Shown here: piece after piece, positions 36,357 to 44,084 of the stretch
Layout of the letters: every line of letters begins with the position of its first letter
How positions within the stretch are numbered: position 1 is the stretch's first letter
From: Phycisphaeraceae bacterium
Lineage (GTDB): Bacteria > Planctomycetota > Phycisphaerae > Phycisphaerales > UBA1924
Assembly: GCA_026126345.1 (NCBI GenBank)
Contig: JAHCJH010000010.1
Coordinates: 1 to 45,374, forward strand
Length of the DNA: 45,374 bases
Direction: 5' to 3'
The notes under the pieces: model-generated
Told to the model about the DNA's origin: nothing
Seen by the model: only the letters and a program-made list of their open reading frames with translations
Databases searched by the model: none
Program-made: the position numbers and the translations under genes

Positions 36357-36890
36357 TTACGCCAGCCCGGGCGTCAAGTCGCGCATCCGGGCGTAGCGGA
36401 TGCGCAGGAACGAGAAACCCGCCTTCGAATCGTAATAGGAGCCGACCTCGCCCCAGGGGTAGGCGGCGGTGCGCGGGTGCTCGGGCGTGATGTCATGCGG
36501 GAGCACCGGGGGCTTTTCCTCGTCGTAGGCAAGCGGCAGCGGTTCCAGCGGCAGGCCGAAGGCCAGGCGCGCCCACGCTTCGTGCCGGGCCTTGCGGGCC
36601 AGTTCCATGTCGAGGGCCCAGTTCTTCCAGTCCGGGCCGTCGTCCGGGGCGCGCAGCACCAGATCGACCGCGTGCACCCGCCCCTGCTCGCTGTGGACGG
36701 TCACGTGGAAGCGGTCGGGACCGGGCGCGATGTTGACCGCGTCGAACGTGACCGTCGAGCCGCCAGGCCCGAGGCGCACCGCCCCGCCGAAGCGTCGCGC
36801 CAGGTCGGACAGCTCGTCGTCGCCGGTTTGGGGGCCCAGCGGCTGGTCGCCGTTGATCAGGAGCGTGCCCGGCGGAACGTGCTTCGGCAT
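36357..36890 (-). CDS. Conserved protein of unknown function
   Basis: A 177-residue soluble protein starts at ATG 36890 (MPKHVPPGTLLINGDQPLGP). It has a mixed beta/alpha central part (STVTFDAVNIAPGPDRFHVT, RARHEAWARL-like helix around residue 105) and a well-ordered-looking end (WGEVGSYYDSKAGFSFLRIR). No signal, membrane helix or metal motif is visible and I do not recognise a family. It lies 31 bases after the SMR gene and 80 bases before the zinc-ribbon gene on the same strand, suggesting a shared transcript. Confidence 0.65.
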   Translation of the reverse strand: MPKHVPPGTLLINGDQPLGPQTGDDELSDLARRFGGAVRLGPGGSTVTFDAVNIAPGPDRFHVTVHSEQGRVHAVDLVLRAPDDGPDWKNWALDMELARKARHEAWARLAFGLPLEPLPLAYDEEKPPVLPHDITPEHPRTAAYPWGEVGSYYDSKAGFSFLRIRYARMRDLTPGLA

Positions 36891-36921
36891 GGGGTGATTA
36901 TCGCCCGGGCCTGCGAAGGGG

Positions 36922-37263
36922 TCAGGCCGCGGCGGTTCCGGCCTGTGTGGCCTTGAGGCCGACGATGCCGACGGCAATGAGCCCGATGCAGGCGAACTGC
37001 GCGGGCGTCAGCCGTTCGCCGAAGAACCAGGCCCCGCCGACGATCGCACCGACCGCGCCGATGCCCACCCAGACGGTGTACGCCAGGCCCAGCGGCAGCG
37101 CCTGCATGGCACGGGCCAGCAGAACGAACGAAACGAGCATGGCGGCGACGGTGCCGACGCTCGGCCACAGGCGGCTGAAGCCGTCGGTGTGCTTGAGGCC
37201 CACGGCCCAGACGGCTTCGAGCAGCCCCGCGATCAGCAGCAGGATCCATGGCATCATGGCCAA
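36922..37263 (-). CDS. sugE: Small multidrug resistance family exporter, SugE/Gdx-like
   Basis: This 113-residue membrane protein has four helices and the SMR signatures: GLLEAVWAVGLKHTDGFSRL with the essential membrane glutamate (Glu15), then TVAAMLVSFVLLARAMQALP and AYTVWVGIGAVGA. The 'K-x-x-x-GF-x-R' stretch after the first helix favours the guanidinium-exporting SugE/Gdx subgroup over EmrE. The third ATG in the start region (37254) may be the true start. The stop of msrBA is 29 bases upstream, too close for a guanidine riboswitch, so it must be read through from msrBA. Dual-topology dimers are usual in this family. Confidence 0.85.
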   Translation of the reverse strand: MAMMPWILLLIAGLLEAVWAVGLKHTDGFSRLWPSVGTVAAMLVSFVLLARAMQALPLGLAYTVWVGIGAVGAIVGGAWFFGERLTPAQFACIGLIAVGIVGLKATQAGTAAA

Positions 37264-37292
37264 GCGTAGTGGCCCGGCCGCGGGGCTTGCCC

Positions 37293-38453
37293 TTAGCCGT
37301 CGCCGGGCATGGGGCAGTGGCCGCCGTTCTTGAGGTGGTAGTCCTGGTGGTACTCCTCGGCCATCCAGAACGCGCCGGCCTGGGAAGCGGGGACGATCTG
37401 CGTGACGATCCGGCGGTTGCGGAAGCGCTCGGTAGCCTGCTGGTTCTCGATGAACGCACGGGCGGCCTTGGCCTGATCCTCGTTGTCGGTGAAGATGGCC
37501 GATCGGTACTGGTCGCCGATGTCCGGACCCTGGCGGTTGAGCTGGGTGGGATCGTGGAACTTGAAGAACGCGCCCAGGAGCTGGTCGTAGGAGATCCGCG
37601 CGGGGTCGAACGTGACCTTCACGGTCTCGGCGTGCCCCGTGCCTTCGGAGCAGACCTGCTTGTAGGTTGGATTCTTGATGCGGCCGCCCATGTAGCCGCT
37701 CACCGCGTCGATCACCCCGGGCAACTGCTGGAAGCGGTCTTCAACACCCCAGAAGCAGCCGCCGGCGAAGTAGGCGGTGGCTGCCGCGACGGGGCGCGAC
37801 GCCTCGGGCATCGGCTGGCCCTTCTCGACGAAATCGAGCGAGGCGGAGTTGAGGCAGAAGCGCAAGCCGGTGGGGGGCGGGCCGTCCTCGAAGACGTGCC
37901 CGAGGTGCCCGTCGCAGCGGGCGCAGTTGATCTCGGTGCGGATCATGCCGTGGCTGGTGTCGCGCCGGGTCGCGACGTGGGCCGGATCGAACGGCTTGAA
38001 GAACGAAGGCCAGCCCGTGCCGGAGTCAAACTTGGAATCGGAGGCGAACAGCGGCAGACCGCAGAGGCGGCAGACATACGTGCCCTGCTTCTTGTTGTCG
38101 AGCAGCGTGCCGCAGAACGGGCGCTCGGTGCCCTTGGAGAGGATGACCTCGGCCTCTTCCTTGGTCAGTTTCTTGGCCAGCTCGTCGATGCGGGACTTCG
38201 GCAGCGGCGTGATGTCGTACAGGCTCTTGGAATACACGGGGGCGGAGGGCTTCGTGGCGGTGGTGGGCATGGAGGCATCCGGCTTGGAATCGGCGGGGGT
38301 GGAGGGGGTGGGTGGGGTCGGGGTCATGGCCTGGACAGGCTGGGCCAACGCCGACGTGCCGCACGATCCGAACCAGCAGCCGACGGGCTTGAACGCGGCG
38401 AACGCGCCCGCGGCCAGCAGCGAGGCGGAAAGAGCCAACGAAAGCAGTTTCAT
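37293..38453 (-). CDS. msrBA: Exported fused methionine sulfoxide reductase (MsrB-MsrA)
   Basis: The 386-residue protein begins with a signal peptide (residues 1-20) and a Cys pair (CWFGSC). An MsrB domain at about 75-215 has zinc cysteines CRLC (Cys128, Cys131) and CARC (Cys177, Cys180) and catalytic Cys200 in [13 protein letters not shown]. An MsrA domain follows from about 225, with catalytic Cys233 in [11 protein letters not shown], then [11 protein letters not shown] and the end [18 protein letters not shown]. MsrA and MsrB reduce S- and R-methionine sulfoxide, so the fusion repairs both epimers outside the cytoplasm. The order MsrB-MsrA is the reverse of the commoner MsrA-MsrB fusion. 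ATG 38453 has GGAG 8 bases upstream. sugE follows after 29 bases. Confidence 0.94.
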   Translation of the reverse strand: MKLLSLALSASLLAAGAFAAFKPVGCWFGSCGTSALAQPVQAMTPTPPTPSTPADSKPDASMPTTATKPSAPVYSKSLYDITPLPKSRIDELAKKLTKEEAEVILSKGTERPFCGTLLDNKKQGTYVCRLCGLPLFASDSKFDSGTGWPSFFKPFDPAHVATRRDTSHGMIRTEINCARCDGHLGHVFEDGPPPTGLRFCLNSASLDFVEKGQPMPEASRPVAAATAYFAGGCFWGVEDRFQQLPGVIDAVSGYMGGRIKNPTYKQVCSEGTGHAETVKVTFDPARISYDQLLGAFFKFHDPTQLNRQGPDIGDQYRSAIFTDNEDQAKAARAFIENQQATERFRNRRIVTQIVPASQAGAFWMAEEYHQDYHLKNGGHCPMPGDG

Positions 38454-38707
38454 GAGGGTCGCTCCGAGCGTGCGGGGGCGCGGGTGGTCGGCGGGGACGG
38501 CTGACGGATCCATGGACCGGGCCCGTGGGTTAGATGCCGGGCCGGGCCGGACGGGCTCGCGCGGCCTGCCCGCCGCGGAACCCGCGAACGGGTGAGTCTA
38601 CGTCCGGGCCTGAGGGCTGGTTCTTGCGGGGCCCCGAGCAGGGAGAGGATGCCGTTTGGGGTGCCTTTGGCGAGATATTGACTGGCACATCCGTTATGAG
38701 CGGCGCC

Positions 38708-38941
38708 ATGGAATCGATCGAGCGATTCCGGGTCGAGAGCTTCGAACCGATCCGGATGAGCACGCCGCAGGAACTGGTGCGGCTGGCGATCCCGCGCCGG
38801 GCGTACACGCAGAGCCACATGGACTACGTGGCCGAGGCGTGCGCGGAGCTGCTGGCGAGCCGGTCGTCGCTGCGCGGGCTGCGCATCGTCGAAGCGCCGG
38901 ACGTGCTGAGGCACTTCACGGCGAAGTTCGAGGAGCTGTAG
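38708..38941 (+). pseudogene. tnaA: Tryptophanase relic with internal deletion
   Basis: The 77-residue frame resembles both ends of tryptophanase or tyrosine phenol-lyase, fused. [16 protein letters not shown] matches the N-terminal 'PFR...EPI' region. [20 protein letters not shown], then LRGLRIVE and [12 protein letters not shown], match the extreme C-terminus ('RLTIPRxxYTxxHMD' and 'LRHFTAKxxEL'). The whole pyridoxal-phosphate domain and catalytic lysine, about 380 residues, are gone. The frame is kept, so it reads as an in-frame deletion joint near 'STPQ/ELVR'. It can have no lyase activity. The start could also be ATG 38696. Its end overlaps the convergent desaturase by 26 bases. Confidence 0.75.
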
Positions 38942-39905
38942 GTTCTTCTGCGGTTGACAGCGCGGCCATGCGCTCGGCCGTGGGCAGCCGCACCTGGTGC
39001 GCCAGGCCGACGGCCTGCATGGCGCGGATCACCAGCCACGAGAGATCGAACTGCCACCAGGCCAGGCCGTGCCGGGCCGAGGTCGGGAACGCGTGGTGGT
39101 TGTTGTGCCACCCTTCGCCTAGGGCCAGCACGCCGAAGACCGGGTTGTTGCGGCTCTCGTCGTGGCTGCGGTAGGACTGGAAGCCCCACAGGTGGCAGGC
39201 GGAGTTGACGCTCCAGGTGATGTGGTGCACCACCAGGATGCGCACCAGCCCGCCCCAGAGCACGCCCAGCACGCCGCCCCAGACCGTGCCCGTCACGGCC
39301 CAGGCGATCAGCCCGGGCAGCAACAGGCCCAGCGCGATCCACAGCCACCAATACCGATCCACGAACCGGATCAGCGGGTCGCGGCGAAGATCGGCGGTGT
39401 ATCGGGCCGAGGCTCCGCTGTTGGGCCGGGCCATGACGATCCAGCCCACGTGGGCGTGCAGCCAGCCGCGCAGCACGCCGAGCAGCCCCGCCGAGCGGCC
39501 GAAGTTGGGCGAATGCGGATCGAGTTCGTCGTCGGAGTGCTGGTGGTGCTTGCGGTGCACGCCGACCCACGTCAGCAGCGGGCCTTCGGCGGCCATCGAG
39601 CCCAGGACGCCCCAGAAGAGCATCATCCAGCGCGGGGTGGCAAAGGCCTTGTGGGTGAACAGACGGTGGTACCCGATGGTGATGCCCAGGCCCGTCAGGA
39701 TGTACCCGACGCCGAGCAGGGCAAGGTGAATCCAGTCGATGCCCGGGCCCCACAGCAGGATGATGGACGCCACCAGCCCCAGCAGGGGCACCGCGATGAA
39801 GAACCCGTACATGATGCGCACGCTCAGCGGCGCCATGTGCGGAACATGGCCGGCTTCAACCGGGAGCGCCGTCGAGATTGTCGGAACAGTGGAGATCTGG
39901 GTCAT
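38916..39905 (-). CDS. Acyl-CoA/acyl-lipid desaturase (delta-9 type)
   Basis: The enzyme introduces a cis double bond into membrane fatty acids with a di-iron centre. The 329-residue protein has four hydrophobic segments and the three histidine boxes: HRLFTH (80-85), HRKHHQHSD (117-125) and HNNHHAFP (about 275-282). [16 protein letters not shown] and the [20 protein letters not shown] stretch are typical of membrane desaturases. The ATG at 39905 has GAGG 6 bases upstream. A promoter-like pair (TTGAAC and TATACT, 19-base spacer) lies 111-141 bases further upstream. The ferredoxin or other electron donor is not visible here. Confidence 0.93.
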   Translation of the reverse strand: MTQISTVPTISTALPVEAGHVPHMAPLSVRIMYGFFIAVPLLGLVASIILLWGPGIDWIHLALLGVGYILTGLGITIGYHRLFTHKAFATPRWMMLFWGVLGSMAAEGPLLTWVGVHRKHHQHSDDELDPHSPNFGRSAGLLGVLRGWLHAHVGWIVMARPNSGASARYTADLRRDPLIRFVDRYWWLWIALGLLLPGLIAWAVTGTVWGGVLGVLWGGLVRILVVHHITWSVNSACHLWGFQSYRSHDESRNNPVFGVLALGEGWHNNHHAFPTSARHGLAWWQFDLSWLVIRAMQAVGLAHQVRLPTAERMAALSTAEEPTAPRTSP

Positions 39906-40015
39906 GCAGCGCCTCAATCGGTTCTCGGCCGCGCGGAGCACGACCGAGCCACCACCGCCGCGAACAGGCCGAGGCGGGCATGAACGCATGCCATCAACGC
40001 GCCAGGGTTCTCCCC

Positions 40016-40046
40016 AGTATACGCGCGGCCGGTGCGCCAGGTTCAA
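40016..40046 (-). promoter_or_regulatory. Candidate sigma70-like promoter for the desaturase
   Basis: On the minus strand, TTGAAC (40046-40041) and TATACT (40021-40016) are separated by 19 bases, slightly longer than the ideal 17. They lie 111 bases before the desaturase ATG. This is pattern only; no start site was measured. Confidence 0.4.
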
Positions 40047-40151
40047 CCCAACCGGCCGATAGACGCCCGTGCGAGCCCGCAACCGATGCGCTCGGCGCGG
40101 GTGCCGGTGATCTCGGGGTTCCGAGGCCGAGGGATGATTCAGGAGTCAACC

Positions 40152-40721
40152 ATGGTGGAACTGACGTCGCTGTGGATGCCCATGCTGGTCAGCGCTGTGC
40201 TGGTGTTCTTCGCCAGCAGCATCATCTGGATGGCCCTGCCGATCCACAAGAAGGACTACCTCAAGCTCGGCGCGGCCGAGGGGCCGGTGATGGAAGCGCT
40301 GCGGGCCGCCGGGCTCGCGGGCAAAGCGGCGCAGTACATGCTCCCGGCGTGCGACCCGCACGCGCTGAAGGACCCGGCGGCGATGGAGCGATTCAAGCAG
40401 GGACCGTGGGGTGTGATCTCGATCTCCTCCAAGGCCCCGAGCATGGGCCCCATGCTCGGCCTGTGGATGCTCAACTTGCTGCTGGTGTCGCTGTTCGTGG
40501 GGTACCTGGCCAGCCACGCCTGCAAGCCGGGCGAGGCGTACCTGGGCGTGTTCCGCATTGCAGGCACGGCGGCATTCCTGGCCCACGGCGGCAACGCGAT
40601 GTGCGACAGCATCTGGCGCGGGCGACCGTGGGCGCACCTGCCGGGGGCGCTGTTCGACGCGGTGGTGTACGCGCTGCTGACGGCCGGGGCGTTCGCCTGG
40701 TTGTGGCCCAAGGCCGTGTGA
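40152..40721 (+). CDS. Small multi-pass membrane protein of unknown function
   Basis: The 189-residue protein has a first helix at about 7-29 (MLVSAVLVFFASSIIWMALP), a soluble loop of about 80 residues with LPIHKKDYLKLGAAEGPVME, helices at about 100-118 and 132-150, and a last one near 168-186 that ends WLWPKAV. AGGAG 7 bases before the ATG supports the start. I do not recognise a named family; the HKKDY...EG loop looks conserved in type. It is divergent from the desaturase gene, with a 246-base gap between the starts. The role is unknown. Confidence 0.7.
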   Translation: MVELTSLWMPMLVSAVLVFFASSIIWMALPIHKKDYLKLGAAEGPVMEALRAAGLAGKAAQYMLPACDPHALKDPAAMERFKQGPWGVISISSKAPSMGPMLGLWMLNLLLVSLFVGYLASHACKPGEAYLGVFRIAGTAAFLAHGGNAMCDSIWRGRPWAHLPGALFDAVVYALLTAGAFAWLWPKAV

Positions 40722-40804
40722 AGCCAGCGGGCCAACGGAATTGACCGCCGCGCGGAGCGTACGGTGTGGCTCGGGCGATCGGAACGCCCGTCGGGAGACA
40801 CACT

Positions 40805-41287
40805 GTGCACAAACCAATGGTCGGCGGCGTAACGCCGCGCACGCTGGGCCCGAATGAGGGCGAGCAGATCGAGTTCATGGGCGAGCGGGTGCGTGTGCTG
40901 GCCGACGGCGCGGCGACGGGCGGGCGGTGCTTCATTTTCGTGGAGACGAGCGCCCCGGGCTTCGGACCGCCGCTGCACCGGCACGGTGTGGACGACGAGT
41001 TCTTCTACGTGCTGCAGGGGCGGTACCGGTTCGTGATGGACGGGCGCGAGTTCGTGGCCGAGCAGGGGGCGTTCGTGGCGGCGCCGCGCGGATCGCTGCA
41101 CGGCTTCGTGAACGCGGGGCCCGGGGAGGGGCGGATGCTGGTGATCACCTCGCCGGCGGGGCTGGAAGGACCGTTCCGCGAGAGCCAGGCGGCCGAGCGG
41201 CGCGGACCGCTGACGCCGGAGATCCTGACGGCGATCTTTGGGAAGTTCGATCTGAGGTTCGAGGGGCCTCCGGTGGCCGCCGGATGA
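40805..41287 (+). CDS. Cupin-domain protein
   Basis: The 160-residue protein has one Cupin_2 barrel. Motif 1 reads PPLHRHGVDDEFFYVLQGRY and motif 2 includes PRGSLHGFVN, giving the probable metal ligands (His-x-His, Glu, and a final His). GTG 40805 is preceded by GGAG at 7 bases and is preferred over ATG 40817; the GTG at 40766 would add a segment without similarity. Single-cupin proteins include dioxygenases, isomerases and sugar-binding proteins, so the substrate cannot be deduced. The gene lies 83 bases after the small membrane protein gene and may be cotranscribed. Confidence 0.85.
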   Translation: MHKPMVGGVTPRTLGPNEGEQIEFMGERVRVLADGAATGGRCFIFVETSAPGFGPPLHRHGVDDEFFYVLQGRYRFVMDGREFVAEQGAFVAAPRGSLHGFVNAGPGEGRMLVITSPAGLEGPFRESQAAERRGPLTPEILTAIFGKFDLRFEGPPVAAG

Positions 41288-41309
41288 GCGGCGCAAGTAC
41301 CATCCGGGC

Positions 41310-41875
41310 ATGATGGACGCACGCCGGTTCGTTCGAAGGGTTGGTCACCTGCCCGGAGTTGATGGCGTGCCTCGGCGGGATTCACGGCAGGCTGCGCAGT
41401 CGACGCGCGGGCGGCGTCGCGGCCGGAGAGCGCCCGGCCGGCCCCGGCGCTGGCGGACCTGGGATTCCTGGCCGGCCGCTGGGTCGGGGTGAACCCGAAC
41501 GGGACCGTCAACGACGAGATGTGGACGGAGCCGCGGGGCAATTCGATGGCGGCGCTGTTCAGGCAGGTGCGTCGCGACGGCCGACCGGCGCTGCACGAGG
41601 TATCGCTGATCACGGCCGAGGCCGAGGGCGTGGTGTTGCGGCTGCGGCATCTGCACGCGCTGCTGGAAGTTCCGGAGCGCCGGCGCGAGATCTCGACCTT
41701 CCGGCTGGTCTCGGCCGGGGGCAATCGATGCGAGTTCTCGGGGACGGGCGCCTCGGCGCAGGTGGTGAGCGTGGTGTACAGGCTTCAGGGGCCCGACGAG
41801 CTGCTGGTGGACGTGGCGTTCGCCCCGGAGTCGAAGGAGCGGGGGTACTCGATGCGGTACCGGCGCGTGCCTTAA
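41310..41875 (+). pseudogene. DUF6265-like lipoprotein gene with two frameshifts
   Basis: The 3' part (from about 41370, first GTG 41489) encodes ADLGFLAGRWVGVNPNGTVN, TEPRGNSMAALFRQVRRDGR and a C-terminal beta end, which match the DUF6265 pattern ('F-x-G-x-W', then a glycine-rich strand and HEVSLI). Its frame has no proper start. Linking three frames gives a plausible leader: ARRFVRR, then LVTCPELMACLGG, then FTAGCAVDARAAS, a lipobox TAGC. Each join needs one extra G removed (near AGGGTTGG and GGCGGGATT). The whole product would be about 185 residues. It is either a broken gene or a local sequencing error. Confidence 0.55.
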
Positions 41876-41989
41876 GTCGGCCGCCCGCGCACACGCGCGG
41901 CCCCGAGCCGAGACACAGGCTGACGCGGCCGAGTTGTTCCTATCGCCCGCTGCGAGGCTGTTTCATCGTCGATCCGGCCGCGGGCCGGA
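41876..41989. terminator. Two GC hairpins between convergent genes
   Basis: Just after the frameshifted gene, GGCCG-CC-CGCG and CGCGCGGCC form a bulged stem (about 41879-41902). A perfect 7-bp stem (TCCGGCC-GCG-GGCCGGA) lies at 41973-41989, just past the stop of the zf-TFIIB gene on the minus strand. Neither is followed by a T run, so termination is only possible. Confidence 0.3.
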
Positions 41990-41996
41990 ACGGCGT

Positions 41997-42332
41997 TCAG
42001 AAATCGAACAGCTCGCGCCAGATGCTCTTCTTGCGGTACGGCTGCCCCGGCTGCTGGTAGCTGTAGCCGTACTTGCTGTCGTCTTTGGAGTCGTGGTCCG
42101 ACCGGTGGCGGTGCGGCATCGGGTGCGGGGGCTGCTGCGGCACGGCCGATTGAACGTGCGCCGACGGTGACGGCGCGGTCGAGCCCCGCTCTTCCGTCGA
42201 GGCGCGCTGGATGATCTTGTCCAGCTCCCCGCGATCAAGCCAGATGCCGCGGCACTTGGGGCAGTAGTCCACCTCCACGCCGGCGCGCTCGGTCATCATC
42301 AGGTCCGCCGTCGCACACGCAGGGCACTTCAT
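41997..42332 (-). CDS. zf-TFIIB zinc-ribbon protein
   Basis: The 111-residue protein starts MKCPACATADLMM and has CPKCRGIWLDRGELDKI at about 24-40. Together with the first Cys pair (Cys3, Cys6) this forms the typical zf-TFIIB zinc ribbon. The middle is a Ser/Pro/Gln/His-rich linker, and the end reads KKSIWRELFDF. The family is widespread and of unknown role. GGAG lies 9 bases before ATG 42332; a longer start at 42359 is possible. Confidence 0.85.
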   Translation of the reverse strand: MKCPACATADLMMTERAGVEVDYCPKCRGIWLDRGELDKIIQRASTEERGSTAPSPSAHVQSAVPQQPPHPMPHRHRSDHDSKDDSKYGYSYQQPGQPYRKKSIWRELFDF

Positions 42333-42452
42333 TGGGTTTGCTCCGCTCGGCCGGGACAATGGGAATCCGGGATCGTGCCTGTACGTCCATCGGCCGGGTT
42401 CGGAGGGTATCCGCGTGGAACGCTCTGGTTCGCGTACGCCGGTCGGCGCGGA

Positions 42453-43403
42453 TCATGGCTGTTCGTAGAGCTCGATGGGCAGGTCGTCGGGATCTCGGAC
42501 GAAGGTGAAGCGCCGGCCGGTATGACCATCCGTCCGAACGGGCTCGGCGGCGACGCCGAATGATGCCAGGCGCGACAGTTCGGCGTCGATGTTCGCAACG
42601 GCCAGCGCCAGGTGGCGGAGCCCGCACGCCTCGGGCCGCGTGAGGCGCGGGGGCGGATCGGGAAAACTGAACAGCTCGATCTGGACGCCGTCGGGCAGCG
42701 CGAGGTCGAGCTTGTGGGACCGGCGGTCGGGACGGAATGACTCGCGGACGATCCGAAGGCCGAGAATCCGCACGTAAAAGTCGCGCGAGCGCTGATAGTC
42801 GGAGCAGATGACGGCGACGTGGTGCAGTCGATGCGGGGGAGCGGAAACCGGGCCGGTGTTCCGGGCCGGTGCGACGGGCTTGTAAAACAACGCATCGTCG
42901 TGCAGGGCTCGCCCGTCGGGGTCCAGCGCAAAGCCGGGGATGCGCCCGATGAACGTCCAGCCCAGGGCGCGGTACAGGCGGTCGGCCGGCCCGTCGGCCC
43001 GGGCGTCGAGCGTCAGCAGTGTGAAGCCCCCGGCGCGTGCCGCGTCCTCGATCGCGCCCATGAGGCGTCGGGCGACGCCGCGGCGTTGGACGTCGGGGTG
43101 CACGATGACCTTGCAGACCTCGGCGCGGTGCGGCTGGTTGGGGGCCCAGGCGGGCTGGAGCTGGGCGGTGCCGACGATGCGGCCCGACGCGCGGTCGCGT
43201 GCGACCAGAACAACGGCGCGCCGGTGGAGCGAGGCGATCGTGGATTGCCACCAGGCGCGGGCGTCCTGATGGGAAAGCGGCGCGATAAAGCTGACGGCGG
43301 CGCCTGCCTGGACGGCGCTGCACAGCAGGTGCGCCAGGTCGTCGAGATCTCCGGGCGCGGGGTCAGACGGCAGAGGCTCGATCGCGATCGCGTCTGGTGA
43401 CAT
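42453..43403 (-). CDS. GNAT acetyltransferase fused to YaeR-like VOC domain
   Basis: The 316-residue protein joins two enzymes. Residues 1-178 are a GNAT fold with the acetyl-CoA loop CKVIVHPDVQRRGVARRLMG (97-116) and DRLYRALGWTFIG. Residues 190-316 form a VOC/glyoxalase-I-like domain of the YaeR/SMU1112c type (LHHVAVICSDYQRSRDFY, KLDLALPDGVQIELFSF, GLRHLALAV, ELYEQP) with possible metal ligands His195, Glu243, His264 and Glu312. Substrates of both parts are unknown. The frame is continuous through the linker, so the fusion is real in this sequence. Confidence 0.88.
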   Translation of the reverse strand: MSPDAIAIEPLPSDPAPGDLDDLAHLLCSAVQAGAAVSFIAPLSHQDARAWWQSTIASLHRRAVVLVARDRASGRIVGTAQLQPAWAPNQPHRAEVCKVIVHPDVQRRGVARRLMGAIEDAARAGGFTLLTLDARADGPADRLYRALGWTFIGRIPGFALDPDGRALHDDALFYKPVAPARNTGPVSAPPHRLHHVAVICSDYQRSRDFYVRILGLRIVRESFRPDRRSHKLDLALPDGVQIELFSFPDPPPRLTRPEACGLRHLALAVANIDAELSRLASFGVAAEPVRTDGHTGRRFTFVRDPDDLPIELYEQP

Positions 43404-43607
43404 CGCGTGAGATCGTAGTGAGGTCGCTGCGGCGGGCAGTTTTCGCCGCTCGCACTCGACGGGTCGCAGGACGCGTTTTCGCATCCCCTCTGGGCGGTGC
43501 CGATCGGCGTCGGATCCGGGGCGGCGGGCTTGACCCCGCGAGGAACAACGGAATTCTGCCTGCTGTTGACCGCCCTGGGGAACAGCCGCGTATATCGCCG
43601 CGAGACC

Positions 43608-44084
43608 CTAGCGGACAAGCCCGAGCAGGCGTCGCACGCCCGCGGTGAACTGCCTGAGCTCCCGGTCCGCGACCTGCATCTCGAGCGTGTAGCCCTCCGT
43701 CCACTGGGCATCGGTGCCCCAGATCCAGGGCGGGGCGGCTTCAGCGCGGAAGCGGATCCCGAGCGCGAACACGCCGCCCTCCTCGACCTTGGCCACAAAG
43801 GCCAGGCATGGCTCGATGCACTCGAACTTCCGGGGGCACGACCATGGGCGCACGTCCAGGAAGTCGGCCAGGTCCCGCGCCTCGTGCTCGATCATGGCCG
43901 GGTCGCTGAACGACCAGTTGCCGTCGGGTCCTTTGACTTCGCCGTGGACGCGGAGCCATGACTCATCGCCCCAGCCGACTCGTCTGGCGAGCCTCTGTCT
44001 CGCATCGCGGGGGCGCCAGCCGAGCACGACCCGCTCGCTGTTCAGACCGTGCAGGTGGACGAACTGAGGGGGTTCCCGCGCCAT
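43608..44084 (-). CDS. WapI-immunity-like conserved protein coupled to thiC
   Basis: The 158-residue protein resembles the WapI family of immunity proteins by its layout: SWLRVHGEVKGPDGNWSFSD, then LADFLDVRPW, FECIEPCLAFVAKVEEGGVF and a C-terminal helix (ELRQFTAGVRRLLGL). This assignment comes from pattern memory. No toxin gene or Rhs element is nearby, so it would be an orphan. ATG 44084 overlaps the thiC stop as TGATG, which predicts coupled translation; GTG 44087 is the alternative. No membrane or signal sequence is present. Confidence 0.55.
   Translation of the reverse strand: MAREPPQFVHLHGLNSERVVLGWRPRDARQRLARRVGWGDESWLRVHGEVKGPDGNWSFSDPAMIEHEARDLADFLDVRPWSCPRKFECIEPCLAFVAKVEEGGVFALGIRFRAEAAPPWIWGTDAQWTEGYTLEMQVADRELRQFTAGVRRLLGLVR

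Noticed and set aside
37264..37292. Guanidine riboswitch before the SugE-like gene
   Set aside because: Only 29 bases separate it from the msrBA stop, too short for the known riboswitch classes.
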